Assembly: GCA_964501335.1 (NCBI GenBank)
Contig: CAZCTC010000072.1
Span: forward strand, 1 to 38,877
Source: CAZCTC01 sp964501335
GTDB taxonomy: Bacteria > Chloroflexota > Anaerolineae > B4-G1 > SLSP01
Reading direction: 5' to 3'
DNA length: 38,877 nucleotides
In this document: positions 22,201 to 31,519 of the stretch, piece by piece
Numbering within the stretch: position 1 is the first letter of the stretch
Layout: every line of letters starts with the position of its first letter
The notes under the pieces: generated by a model
What the model was told of the DNA's origin: nothing
Database searches by the model: none
Seen by the model: only the letters and a program-made list of their open reading frames with translations
Made by a program: the position numbers and the translations under genes

Positions 22201-25197
22201 ATTGTGGTGCGCCCCAGCCAGCTCACCTCGGGCGTCAACTTCAGCCTGCCTTCCGGCCATCTGGTCTATGGGCCGGCGGCATTGACCCAAAATGTGCCTT
22301 TCAGCTCGGTGGTGACGGTGACTTCCGGGTTGGTGATTACCAACACGGGCCTGGGCTCGCTGGATTTCACCATTTTGGAAAGAGTCGGCACCGGTTATAC
22401 TCCCGGCCTCCTGGCTCCGGCCGCTGCCGACATTTTGGTGGTCAAGCAGAGCAGCTATGCTGAGGATGTTGCCGTGGTGACGACGGCATTGACGACTCTG
22501 GGGTATACCTATGATGTGATTGCCTCGGGCACTTTGAATACCTACACAGTCGGAACCCTGCTCGGCTATCGGGGCATGATCTATGTCGGTTATGCGACAA
22601 ACTCTACCAACAATACGATCCTGCAATCCTACCTGGATGCCGGCGGGCGGATCTTCCTGGCGGATAACGACGAAGGCTACTACGCCGGCTCTACAGTCTT
22701 CTACAAGAATTACCTGGATGCGACGTACGGCGGGGATGATCCCGGTGACGGCAACGAGGCCCTGGTCGGTGAGGATATCATGGCCGGTCTGTCGGTGCCT
22801 TCGGTGGATAGTTATCCCGATTACTATACGATCGGCGGTCATTCGACCACGATCTTCAAGTATCCTACCGGGCAGATCGGCGGCAGTGTAATCGTCAGCG
22901 GTACCTATCAGGCCGTTTATCTGGCGACCGATTTCCGGAACCTGGGAACGGCCACGGTGGGCGAGGCGATCGAGACCGAAGTGATCGGCCGCGCTTTGAG
23001 CTGGCTGCTGGGCAGTTCGATGCAGGATCGGATTCCCTGGTTGACCGAAACTCCGGTCACCGGTACGGTGGCGGGCGGTGTTTCGGCGACGACCGGTATC
23101 GAACTGGTCTGGACTTCCGCCATTTCGACGGTCAATCTGCCGGGCAAGTATACGGCCACCCTGGAACTGAAGACCAACGATCCGAATGCCCAGAGCGTCT
23201 TGATCCCGGTGGAAATGAATGTGTTGCCGACGGCGACGGACGGCAAACTGACCGGTACCGTTTCGACATTGGGGCTCTGCGATGAGAACCCCGCTCCGCT
23301 GGTCAATGAGACGGTTTCGATCCTTGGTGCGGACGGCTTTACTCAGACGTTGAAGACGGACGCCGCGGGTGCTTATGTAGCATGGCTTTCGACGGTCCAC
23401 AGCCCGTATACTGTGACGGTGGCTCCGGCCCATCATCTGACGACCTCTGTTGCGGTCGATCTGAGCGGTAACGGGGCGACGACGACGCAGGATTTCGAGC
23501 TGACGTTGCAGAGCCCCTGCCTGCGCTATACTCCGAATGCGATCTCTGTGACTTTGATGCCGGGCGAAAGCGCTTTGCGGACGGTGGTGATTACCGGCGG
23601 GAATGCTCTCCCCCTGGACTTCATGATCCAGGAAATGGGAAATTCTGGGGGCGCCAGCGATGCCTTCGGCTATAGCTGGTTCAAGTCGGGCGACATCGGT
23701 GGTCCGGTTTACAACTGGATCAATGCAACGGACGGTACGAAGCTGACGCTGTCGGATGATGCCGAAGCCAATATCACGCTGCCGTTTGCGGTTCCGTATT
23801 ACGGCACTTCGGCGACCGCTTTGCGGGTCGGCAACAACGGTGCCGTGTTGTTCAATGCGACGAGCGGCGAGATTCCTGCCGGTAATTTCCGGATGGATGA
23901 TCCTTCTACGTCCAATACGCCGAACAACCTGATAGCGGCTTTCTGGGATGATATGGATGATCCTACGGCGGCGGGCGCCGGGGTCTACTGGAAGACGATC
24001 GGCACCGCTCCGAACCGTCAGGTTATCATTGAATGGTATCTCTTGCCCCATTACACGTCGGGCGGCGGCGTCGGAGACAGCACCTTTGAGATGATTATTT
24101 CCGAAAACGGCAATATTATCTATCAATACCAGGATGTTGACTTCGGCAACGCTTCTTATAACAATGGTATTACGGCCACGGTCGGTATCCGCGGCGGTAG
24201 TCCGGCCAACAGCCTGACTTCTTTCCACAATCAGGCCAGTGTTCAGAACGGGATGGCTGTCTGCTATCGTTATCCGGGCTCCATGCCGTGTGGTGTTGCC
24301 GATGTCGAATGGATGAGCGAGTCTTTGACGGAGACGACCGGATTGGTCAATGGCGCCAGCCAGGTGGTCAGTGTGACGCTGGATTCCAGCTCGATTGTGA
24401 CGCCCGGCACTTACAATGCCTATCTGATGATTTCGCATAACGCGCTTCTGGATGCCATTTTGTTGCCGGTGTCGATGCGGGTTTTGGGACCGGATTTGAC
24501 GATCGTCAAGAACGGGCCGGCCACGGCTGTTCCGGGCGACTTGATCACCTATACGCTGACCGTTACCAATATCGGTATAGCGACCGCGACGAATACGATC
24601 GTTGTGGATACCCTGCCGGCGGCTCTGACCAGCTCCGTGCCGACGACCTGGTCGGTAGGGTCGCTGGCTCCGGGGGCGACCTGGACGACCTCTTTCACGG
24701 CGACCGTGGCGGCCAATGCGGCCGGCACGACCGTGGTGAACCAGGCGACGGCCAGTGCGACGACCGATAGCGATCCGGCGAATAACACGGATGATGCGTC
24801 GACGACGATCCTGGGCTCGGATCTGGTGGTTACTCAGACCGGCCCGACGGTGGCTTACCCCGGCCGGATGGTTACCTACTCGATCGTTGTCTCCAATGTC
24901 GGTGCGATTGCGGCGACCGGTGTGATGGTTACCGATACACTGCCGACCAGTGTGACGAGTGTCGTTCCCACGAACTGGGCGGTGGGGACGCTGGCTGCGG
25001 GCGGTGTCTGGTCGACGACTTTCACCGCGACCGTGGGGATGAATGTTCCCGCGGGCACGCCCCTGGTGAACCGGGTTCAGGCTTTTGCGTCGAACGAATC
25101 CAATCCTGGTGACAACAGCTCTCAGGGACCGGCGATTCCGGTTTCGCCGCTCAAGATGGTCTATCTGCCGCTGGTGTTGAGAAACGCCCAGCCGTAG
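19219..25197 (+). CDS. Giant secreted subtilisin-like (S8) serine protease, copy 1
   Basis: Predicted 1992-residue extracellular multidomain protease. Signal peptide about 1-31; prodomain-like region about 45-250. The S8 catalytic domain has D283 (VTDDGID), H328 (GHGN), oxyanion N445 (SAGNAGS) and S551 (SGTSHSAP). A beta-sandwich follows (FRVTLAWSDAPG, about 655), then three carboxypeptidase-regulatory-like domains (about 758-1015). A domain with ILVV...YRGMIYVG...DNDEGYY (about 1070-1250) resembles a class I amidotransferase/ThuA-like fold. Next are an Ig-like segment and a fourth regulatory-like domain (about 1341-1430), a nidogen-like domain (about 1495-1690, AFWDDMDDP) and two DUF11 domains (about 1757-1975). 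The protein ends with VYLPLVLRN (1981-1989). AAGGAG at 19206-19211 sets the start. It probably degrades or binds external protein. The tandem paralogue follows. Confidence 0.92.
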   Translation: MSHLDVRRFLTALILVSVLLTSTGIGSPVLANNSQAPVGDPVGAPAVAAPVTAGNGPQVLLRAGAFDPLAGEPAVPTALRTQLSDAVPGLRIVQFSGPIQDSWYAAMENAGLSVVVYLPDYAYLVWGDGNAVNRLARNAPMRWSGVYQPFYALSPELTNVKADSEVKVVVQVYNFDGADKIVDQILGKSAEVLRTPQHVLVYQNLGVTVKAEQLNWLASLPGVVNVESYPIYEKMDEVQGQIMVGNLNAAGTQPSAPGYLAWLTGVAGMSTNAADYPIVDVTDDGIDNGTTTPLHPDFYTLGMTNTTDRLIYNQNWTTDAAADGKAGHGNLNASVVAGYNDKTGSAYEDANGYNYGLGINPFGRVAGSKVFCNSGNWCLANDDYTKLLSTTYAFGGRISTNSWGSNSGGAYSTDEQAYDALVRDAQPGTAFPGNQELFVVFSAGNAGSSDNTTGSPGNAKNVITVGAAENYRPTWTDGCNIAAAGADSAMDIISFSSRGPTDDARIKPDIVAPGTHIEGTASMATGYDGTGVCDKYMPTGQTLYAASSGTSHSAPAIAGAASLLYNYYQTHLSYGVAPSPAMLKAYLINSTRYLTGTAANDNLPSKAQGFGEILLSTALSPISRLLVDQATVFGATGESYQMVGTIPDSSQPFRVTLAWSDAPGATTGASYVNNLDLEVEIGGQIYKGNVFTKSVSMVGGTADARNNVESVFLPAGTSGAFTVRVKATLVAGDGLPGNSDTTDQDFALIVTNGFQGGVGVVTGLVSDGATSAPIAGAKIMAIRSVTESIPAISNAGGVYALYLSPATYTMTAAAYGYNPVQINGVEAVSGTTRTQNITMTAAPVYVISGVVTDSVTGDPLPATINVTGYPFNPVSATVQTNPATGAYAISLAGGQAYTLSVSSFLHTTMVRGIGTPTGAQTENFALVATTPNGGIEGVVTDYYTGLPLAGAKVTILTTTATADAQGYYQILGIPGNTYAVTATANLHSAVTLNNIVVRPSQLTSGVNFSLPSGHLVYGPAALTQNVPFSSVVTVTSGLVITNTGLGSLDFTILERVGTGYTPGLLAPAAADILVVKQSSYAEDVAVVTTALTTLGYTYDVIASGTLNTYTVGTLLGYRGMIYVGYATNSTNNTILQSYLDAGGRIFLADNDEGYYAGSTVFYKNYLDATYGGDDPGDGNEALVGEDIMAGLSVPSVDSYPDYYTIGGHSTTIFKYPTGQIGGSVIVSGTYQAVYLATDFRNLGTATVGEAIETEVIGRALSWLLGSSMQDRIPWLTETPVTGTVAGGVSATTGIELVWTSAISTVNLPGKYTATLELKTNDPNAQSVLIPVEMNVLPTATDGKLTGTVSTLGLCDENPAPLVNETVSILGADGFTQTLKTDAAGAYVAWLSTVHSPYTVTVAPAHHLTTSVAVDLSGNGATTTQDFELTLQSPCLRYTPNAISVTLMPGESALRTVVITGGNALPLDFMIQEMGNSGGASDAFGYSWFKSGDIGGPVYNWINATDGTKLTLSDDAEANITLPFAVPYYGTSATALRVGNNGAVLFNATSGEIPAGNFRMDDPSTSNTPNNLIAAFWDDMDDPTAAGAGVYWKTIGTAPNRQVIIEWYLLPHYTSGGGVGDSTFEMIISENGNIIYQYQDVDFGNASYNNGITATVGIRGGSPANSLTSFHNQASVQNGMAVCYRYPGSMPCGVADVEWMSESLTETTGLVNGASQVVSVTLDSSSIVTPGTYNAYLMISHNALLDAILLPVSMRVLGPDLTIVKNGPATAVPGDLITYTLTVTNIGIATATNTIVVDTLPAALTSSVPTTWSVGSLAPGATWTTSFTATVAANAAGTTVVNQATASATTDSDPANNTDDASTTILGSDLVVTQTGPTVAYPGRMVTYSIVVSNVGAIAATGVMVTDTLPTSVTSVVPTNWAVGTLAAGGVWSTTFTATVGMNVPAGTPLVNRVQAFASNESNPGDNSSQGPAIPVSPLKMVYLPLVLRNAQP

Positions 25198-25249
25198 TTT
25201 CAGGCATTCCTGAACCTGCTTGCGCAGGTCAACGGGTTAATGAGCTCTT

Positions 25250-25283
25250 TTTTCGCGCGCCCCCAAAAGGGGGCGCGCGAAAA
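25250..25283. terminator. 15-bp GC-rich hairpin after the first protease
   Basis: TTTTCGCGCGCCCCC (25250-25264) pairs perfectly with 25269-25283 around AAAA. It lies 52 nt after the stop. Only a weak U-rich run (GTATCCTGTTTTG) follows, so termination is possible but not certain. Confidence 0.4.
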
Positions 25284-25295
25284 GTATCCTGTTTT

Positions 25296-25339
25296 GTTCA
25301 TCTTTGGGGCGGCTTCAGAAAGCCGCCCCAAAGATGAAC
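25296..25339. repeat. 20-bp perfect hairpin of the repeat family
   Basis: GTTCATCTTTGGGGCGGCTT (25296-25315) pairs with 25320-25339 around a CAGA loop. The GGCGGCTT-CAGA-AAGCC core is shared with the hairpins at 17-52 and 11209-11246, while the outer stem is different on both arms. Confidence 0.7.
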
Positions 25340-25346
25340 TTTTTTT

Positions 25347-25497
25347 GATCTGTGCGGTTGACCCGGAAAAGCGGGAGAAAAAAGCCCGTATTTTTGCGCG
25401 CATTCTTATGCGCGCAAAAATACAAATAAAAAACTCTCTCTTCCCTGCTTCGCACTGCGCGTCGCTTTTTACCAGGAAAGTACTGTTGCGGGGCGTA
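25347..25497 (+). repeat. Modular repeat, complete plus copy
   Basis: The head is GATCTGTGCGGTTGACCCGG. The hairpin is GTATTTTTGCGCGCAT (25388-25403) with 25408-25423, loop TCTT. The tail (25424-25497) has CTGCTTCGCACTGCGCGTCG, TTTTTACCAGGAAAG and TTGCGGGGCG. It ends 25 nt before the start of the second protease, so it would lie in that gene's leader. With the two hairpins before it, it fills the 325-nt gap between the proteases. Confidence 0.85.
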
Positions 25498-25522
25498 AAT
25501 TTTATACCAGAGGAGTTAGACG

Positions 25523-28500
25523 ATGACGCATTCTTCTTTAAGACGGTTTTTGACGATGTTGTTGTTGTGCTCGATTTTGTTGACGGGCAGTGGAGTCGGC
25601 GTTCCGGTGAGGGCCGATCGGGGCTCGCTGCCGGAGGGGGCGAATGTGACGGCGTTGGAGAACGGTCCGCAGTTACGGTTACGGGCCGGGGCTTTTGACC
25701 CTCTGGCCGGCGAACCGGCGGCGCCGACGGCTTTGCACTCTTCGTTGAGCCAGGCGGAGACGGGACTGCGGATTGTGCAATTCCCGGGGCCGATCCAGGA
25801 GAGCTGGTATGCGGCGATGGAGAAGGCCGGCCTTTCGGTGGTGGTTTATCTGCCCGATTATGCCTATCTGGTGTGGGGCGACGGCTCTGCCGTCAAGCGC
25901 CTGGCTCAGACGGCTCCGACGCGCTGGAGCGGCCTGTATCAGCCCTTCTATGCGCTTTCGCCTGCGCTGGCCGATGTGCAGGGCGAGGCTCCGGTCCGGG
26001 TGGTGGTGCAGGTCTATGATTATCCCGGCGCCGATAAGACGGTGGAGACGATCCTCAAGGCGGGTGTGGAGGTTTTGCGCACGCCTCAGCGGGTGTTGGT
26101 CTATCGGAATCTGGGCGTGACGGTGAAGGCTGATCAGTTGAGTTGGCTGGCCGCGTTGCCCGGGGTGGTGGATGTGGAGCCCTATCCGGTTTACCATAAA
26201 CTGGATGAAATTCAGGGGCAGATCATGGCCGGCAATTTGAATGCGGCCGGCACACAACCGGCGGGCCCCGGTTATCTGGCCTGGTTGACCGGGACGGTCG
26301 GCATGAGCACCAATGCGGCCGATTATCCGATCGTCGATGTGACCGATGACGGAATCGACAACGGCACGGCGACGCCCCTGCATCCCGACTTTTACACTTT
26401 CGGGATGACCCAGACGACCGATCGGTTGATCTACAACTATAACTGGACGACCGACCTTTCGGCCGACGGTCAGGCCGGTCACGGCAATCTCAATGCCTCG
26501 ATTGTGGCCGGTTATAACGACAGGACCGGTTCGGCTTATGAGGATGTCAATGGTTACAATTACGGTCTGGGGATCAATCCCTTTGGGCGGGTGGCCGGTT
26601 CCAAGGTTTTCTGTAACGACGGCAACTGGTGTCTGGAGAACGATGATTACACCAAATTGCTCAGCAATACCTACGCTTTGGGCGCCCGGATCAGCACCAA
26701 TTCGTGGGGTATGGACAACTGGGGGGCCTATGCCGTCGACGATCAGCTGTATGATACGCTGGTGCGCGATGCGCAGCCCGGAAGTGGGGCCTATGCCGGC
26801 CATCAGCAGCTTTCCGTGGTTTTCTCGGCCGGGAATGCCGGCAGCAGCGATAATTCAATCGGTTCGCCGGGCAATGCCAAGAATGTGATCACGGTCGGGG
26901 CGGCGGAGAATTTCCGGCCGACCTGGGTTGACGGCTGCGATGTCTCGCCGGCCGGCGCGGACAATGCGATGGACATCATCGACTTTTCCAGCCGTGGTCC
27001 GACGGACGATGCCCGGATCAAGCCCGATATTGTGGCTCCGGGGACGCATATCGAAGGCACGGCTTCGATGGCCACCGGTTATGACGGCTCGGGGGTCTGC
27101 GATCAGTATATGCCGGCCGGTCAGTTGCTCTATGCGGCTTCTTCGGGTACCAGCCACTCGGCCCCGGCCATCGCCGGGGCGGCCTCGTTGATTTACAACT
27201 ACTATCAGCGGAATTACAGCCAGGGTGTGCCACCGAGCCCCGCGATGTTGAAGGCCTATTTGATCAACTCGACCCGCTATCTGACGGGCACCTATGTCAA
27301 CGACACCCTGCCTTCCAAGGCGCAGGGCTTCGGCGAGATTCTCTTGAGCGCGGCGTTGAGTCCGCTCGACCGGATCCTGGTCGATCAGAGCACCGTTTTC
27401 AAGGCGACCGGCGATCTTTACCAGGTCACGGGCCGGGTTTCCGATCCTGCCAAACCGTTCCGGGTGACGCTGGCCTGGACCGACGCTCCCGGCTCGACGA
27501 GCGGCGATGCTTATGTCAACAATCTGGATCTGGAAGTCGAGTTCGGCGGCCGGATTTACAAAGGAAACGCTTTTGCCGGCGCGACCTCGATGACCGGCGG
27601 GGCGGCCGATCCTCGCAATAATGTGGAGAGCGTTTTCCTGCCGGCCGGAACCAGCGGGATCTTTACCATCCGGGTCAAGGCGACCAATATCGCCGGCGAT
27701 GGTTTGCCCGGCAACGGCGATGCGACGGATCAGGATTTTGCGTTGATTGCTACCAACGCTTTTCGCAGTTCCGGCGTTTTGACCGGCAAGGTGATGGACA
27801 GTTCGACTCAGGCGCCTATCCCGAATGCCCGGGTCCTGGCGGCGGTGAATGTCAGCGACACGATGATGACGACCAGCGATGGGGCGGGAAATTATCTTTT
27901 CTCTTTGCCTCCCAATCTTTATGCGTTGAGCGCTTCGGCCTATGGCTATCTGCCGGTGCAGCTTTCCGGGATTCAGGTGGCTTCCGGGCTGACGACCACC
28001 CGGGATATCACCATGACGACGGCGCCGGTCTATCTGATTTCCGGGGTGGTGACCGACAGCGTGACCGGCGATCCGTTGCCGGCCACGATCCAGGTGACGG
28101 GCTATCCTTTCAATCCGATCCATGCGACGACGCAGACCGATCCGGCGACCGGCGCTTATTCGATCACGCTGGCCGGGGGACAGGCTTATACCTTCTCCGT
28201 TTCGTCGGTGCTGCATACGACGCTGGTGCGGGGGATCGGCACGCCGACCGGGGCGCAGAGTGAGAACTTTGCTCTAGTGGCCACGACTCCGAACGGCGGG
28301 ATCGAAGGCTATGTGATGGATTACTATACCGGAGAGCCGGTTCCGGGGGCCACGGTGACCGTGTTGACCGGGACGGCGACGACCGATGTGCAGGGGTATT
28401 ATCAGATTTTGGGCATTCCGGGCGGCACCTATGCCGTCACGGCGACGGCCAATCTGCGGTCGGCCGGAGTGTTGAACGGGATCGTGGTGCGCCCCAGCAA

Positions 28501-31477
28501 GATCACGCCGGCGGTGAATTTCAGCCTGACTTCGGGTCATCTGGTCTACGTTCCGGCGATTGTGGTTCAGGATGTGCCGTTCAGTTCGGTCGTGACCGGC
28601 ACCTCGGGACTGGTCATTACCAATACCGGCCTCGGCGCTCTGGATTTCACGCTGCTGGAACGGAGTCTGGGCGGCTATACTCCGAATCAGCTGGCTCCGG
28701 CTGGAAACAGTTTGCTGGTCGTGCAGCAGAGTTCGAACGAGGATGATACCCGGGCGGTGACGACGGCGCTGACCACGTTGGGATATCCTTACAATTTGAT
28801 CACGGCGGCTGAGCTGAACAGCTATACGGTGGGGTCCTTGTTGAACTACCGGGGGATGATCTTTGTCGGAGACAGCGATTATAACTCCTCGACCAGCCAT
28901 CAGCCGATCCTGAAAGCCTATCTGGATGCAGGCGGGCGGCTGTTCCTGGCGGATAACGATGAGGGCTACTGGGATAACTACCATAACAAGCTGGATTTCT
29001 ATCGAGGCTATCTGGATGCGACCTATGTGGCGGACCGTCCGACCGGTTCCAGTCCCTATCATCTGACGGGGGAGGGGATCATGGACGGCTTGCTGGTGGC
29101 TTCGGGCGATTACTCTCCGGATTCCTATACCGCCGGAACGCATTCGACGGTCTTCTTCCGCTATGCCTCCGGCGAGACCGGCGGCAGTACGGTGGTCAGC
29201 GGGACCTTTAAGGCGGTCTATCTGGCGACCGATTTCCGGAATCTGGGGACTTCGACGGCAGGTGAGATGATCGAAACCGAGGTGATCAGCCGGGCGTTGA
29301 CCTGGCTGGTGGGATCGCCTGCGCTGGATCGGATTCCCTGGTTGAGTGAAAATCCGGTGACCGGGACGGTGGCCGGCGGAATTTCGGCGACGACGGGTAT
29401 CGAGCTGGTCTGGACTTCGGCCCTTTCGACCGTGACGCTGCCGGGTAAGTATACGGCTACGCTGGAGCTGCAATCTACCGATCCCAATGCGTTGAGCGTG
29501 CTGATCCCGGTGGAGATGAATGTGTTGCCCCGGGCGACAGACGGCAAACTGGCCGGGACGCTTACGACCACGGGGCTGTGCGATGAGCATCCGGCTCCGC
29601 TGGCGAATGAGACGGTGGCGATCGTCGCCGCCGACGGTTATTCCCGGACGGTGAAAACCGATGGATTGGGCGCTTATGCGGCCTGGCTGTCGGTGGATCA
29701 CAGTCCTTATACCGTGACGGTGGCGCCGGTCAATCATCTGACCACGACGGCGGTGGTGACATTGAGCGGCAACGGCGCGACGACGACGCAGAATTTTACA
29801 TTGACGTTGCAGCGTTCCTGCGTTCGCACCGACGCGGTTCCTGTTTCGGCTACGTTGATGCCCGGGAATACGGCAATCCAGACCTTTGTGATTACGGGCG
29901 GCAATGCCGTCCCGCTGGATTTCTCGATCGATGAGCTGCCGGGAGCCCTTGAGCCTGTCGGTGCGGATTCATTCGGTTATACGCTGTCCCGGATGGAGGG
30001 CGGGTATAACTGGATCGATGCGACGGATGGGACGAAGCTGGCCCTGGGGGATGATGGGGAGGCCAATATCACCCTGCCGTTTGCCTTCTCTTTCTACGGG
30101 GTGACCACCTCCACTTTGCGGATCGGCAACAATGGGGCGGCGCTGTTCAATTCGACCTCGGGCGAGGTCTCCAATATGAATTATGCGATGAACAGCCTCT
30201 CGGCTCCCGATCTGTTGCTGGCGCCCTTTTGGGATGATATGGACGATCCGGTTGCGGCGGGAGCCGGGGTCTACTGGAAGACGATCGGGACGGCGCCGCA
30301 TCGTCGGGTCGTGATCGAATGGCGCTCTCTGCCGCACTACTCCGGCGACGGTCCGGTGGGGGACAGCACTTTTGAGATGATCCTTTTTGAGAACGGCAAT
30401 CTGGTCTATCAGTATAAGGATGTCGTTTTCGGCAACCCGGCTTATGATTACGGCGCTTCGGCCTCGGTGGGAATCCGGGGCAATGGCGCGCTGAACAGTT
30501 TGCCCTTCTCGTTTGAGACGGCCAACCTGCGCAATGAGACGGCCTTCTGTTTCCAGGCACCGGGCATGTCGCCCTGCACGACCGGGGAGATTGCGTGGGT
30601 TTCGGTGACTCCGGTCACGGGGACCGGGTTGATCAACGGGGCGAGCCGGCTGGTCAGTGTGACGCTGGATTCGGCGGCGGTATCGGGTCCCGGTGTTTAT
30701 ACGGGAAATCTCTATATCGGCCACAATTCTTCGGTGCCCGGCTTTATGGTGCCGTTGACGATGACGGTTCTGGGGGCAGATCTGACGATTGCCAAGCGGG
30801 GGCCGGCGACGGCAGTCCCCGGCGAGGTGATCACGTATTCGGTGACGATTACCAATGTCGGTCAGGTTACCGCGACCAATACGGTGGTGGTGGATACGCT
30901 GCCGATGGGGCTTTCGAGCGTGGTCCCGACGGTCTGGACGGTGGGGACGCTGGCGCCGGGGGCCGGCTGGACGACCTCCTTTACGGCGACGGTTTCCGGC
31001 AATGCGGCGGGAGTCACGCTGGTCAATGCGGCGACGGTGAGCGCGGCGAACGAGGTCAATGCGGCGGATAACTCGGCGCAGGCGACGACGGTCGTGCTGG
31101 GATCGGATCTGGTGGTTGCTCAGACCGGCCCGACGGCGGCCTATCCCGGCCGGCTGGTGACCTATTCGCTGGTCATCTCCAATGTGGGGGCGCTGGCGGC
31201 GACGAATGTACGGGTGACCGATACGTTGCCGGCGAGTGTGACGAGCGTCGTTTCCACGCACTGGACGGTGGGGACGCTGGCGGTGGGCGCTGTCTGGTCG
31301 ACGACCTTTACAGCGACGGTGGGGTTGGATGTCCCGGCCGGCACGTCGTTGGTGAATCGGGTGGAGGCTACGGCGGCGAACGAATCTCATGCGGGGGACA
31401 ACAGTTCGCAGCTTTCGGTGACGGTTTCTCCGTTGCGGTGGGTCTATCTGCCGATCACGGTGAAGAACGGGCGATAG
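25523..31477 (+). CDS. Giant secreted subtilisin-like (S8) serine protease, copy 2
   Basis: Predicted 1984-residue paralogue of the preceding protein with the same domain order throughout. Signal peptide about 1-31 (LLLCSILLTGSGVG). The catalytic set is D275 (VTDDGID), H320 (GHGN), N438 (SAGNAGS) and S544 (SGTSHSAP). Carboxypeptidase-regulatory-like, amidotransferase-like, nidogen-like and DUF11 domains follow, and the terminus is VYLPITVKNGR. Differences are scattered, with small insertions such as DSDYNSSTSHQ in the amidotransferase-like part, so the duplication is not very recent. AGAGGAG at 25509-25515 sets the start. It lacks the structured leader of copy 1 and may be read from the same promoter or from an unrecognised one. 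Confidence 0.92.
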   Translation: MTHSSLRRFLTMLLLCSILLTGSGVGVPVRADRGSLPEGANVTALENGPQLRLRAGAFDPLAGEPAAPTALHSSLSQAETGLRIVQFPGPIQESWYAAMEKAGLSVVVYLPDYAYLVWGDGSAVKRLAQTAPTRWSGLYQPFYALSPALADVQGEAPVRVVVQVYDYPGADKTVETILKAGVEVLRTPQRVLVYRNLGVTVKADQLSWLAALPGVVDVEPYPVYHKLDEIQGQIMAGNLNAAGTQPAGPGYLAWLTGTVGMSTNAADYPIVDVTDDGIDNGTATPLHPDFYTFGMTQTTDRLIYNYNWTTDLSADGQAGHGNLNASIVAGYNDRTGSAYEDVNGYNYGLGINPFGRVAGSKVFCNDGNWCLENDDYTKLLSNTYALGARISTNSWGMDNWGAYAVDDQLYDTLVRDAQPGSGAYAGHQQLSVVFSAGNAGSSDNSIGSPGNAKNVITVGAAENFRPTWVDGCDVSPAGADNAMDIIDFSSRGPTDDARIKPDIVAPGTHIEGTASMATGYDGSGVCDQYMPAGQLLYAASSGTSHSAPAIAGAASLIYNYYQRNYSQGVPPSPAMLKAYLINSTRYLTGTYVNDTLPSKAQGFGEILLSAALSPLDRILVDQSTVFKATGDLYQVTGRVSDPAKPFRVTLAWTDAPGSTSGDAYVNNLDLEVEFGGRIYKGNAFAGATSMTGGAADPRNNVESVFLPAGTSGIFTIRVKATNIAGDGLPGNGDATDQDFALIATNAFRSSGVLTGKVMDSSTQAPIPNARVLAAVNVSDTMMTTSDGAGNYLFSLPPNLYALSASAYGYLPVQLSGIQVASGLTTTRDITMTTAPVYLISGVVTDSVTGDPLPATIQVTGYPFNPIHATTQTDPATGAYSITLAGGQAYTFSVSSVLHTTLVRGIGTPTGAQSENFALVATTPNGGIEGYVMDYYTGEPVPGATVTVLTGTATTDVQGYYQILGIPGGTYAVTATANLRSAGVLNGIVVRPSKITPAVNFSLTSGHLVYVPAIVVQDVPFSSVVTGTSGLVITNTGLGALDFTLLERSLGGYTPNQLAPAGNSLLVVQQSSNEDDTRAVTTALTTLGYPYNLITAAELNSYTVGSLLNYRGMIFVGDSDYNSSTSHQPILKAYLDAGGRLFLADNDEGYWDNYHNKLDFYRGYLDATYVADRPTGSSPYHLTGEGIMDGLLVASGDYSPDSYTAGTHSTVFFRYASGETGGSTVVSGTFKAVYLATDFRNLGTSTAGEMIETEVISRALTWLVGSPALDRIPWLSENPVTGTVAGGISATTGIELVWTSALSTVTLPGKYTATLELQSTDPNALSVLIPVEMNVLPRATDGKLAGTLTTTGLCDEHPAPLANETVAIVAADGYSRTVKTDGLGAYAAWLSVDHSPYTVTVAPVNHLTTTAVVTLSGNGATTTQNFTLTLQRSCVRTDAVPVSATLMPGNTAIQTFVITGGNAVPLDFSIDELPGALEPVGADSFGYTLSRMEGGYNWIDATDGTKLALGDDGEANITLPFAFSFYGVTTSTLRIGNNGAALFNSTSGEVSNMNYAMNSLSAPDLLLAPFWDDMDDPVAAGAGVYWKTIGTAPHRRVVIEWRSLPHYSGDGPVGDSTFEMILFENGNLVYQYKDVVFGNPAYDYGASASVGIRGNGALNSLPFSFETANLRNETAFCFQAPGMSPCTTGEIAWVSVTPVTGTGLINGASRLVSVTLDSAAVSGPGVYTGNLYIGHNSSVPGFMVPLTMTVLGADLTIAKRGPATAVPGEVITYSVTITNVGQVTATNTVVVDTLPMGLSSVVPTVWTVGTLAPGAGWTTSFTATVSGNAAGVTLVNAATVSAANEVNAADNSAQATTVVLGSDLVVAQTGPTAAYPGRLVTYSLVISNVGALAATNVRVTDTLPASVTSVVSTHWTVGTLAVGAVWSTTFTATVGLDVPAGTSLVNRVEATAANESHAGDNSSQLSVTVSPLRWVYLPITVKNGR

Positions 31478-31519
31478 GGGGCTGTAAAACAGGCTGCGCC
31501 GGCCCTCATATCCCCCCTG

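Noticed and set aside
20986..24438. 1150-codon open frame on the minus strand inside the first protease
   Set aside because: It lies wholly antisense to a protein with clear S8, DUF11 and other domains. Its translation is a low-complexity mix rich in Arg, Gly, His and Gln, typical of the reverse frame of a GC-rich gene. Similar antisense frames inside sbcC (4781-6556) and the second protease (29969-31603) were rejected for the same reason.
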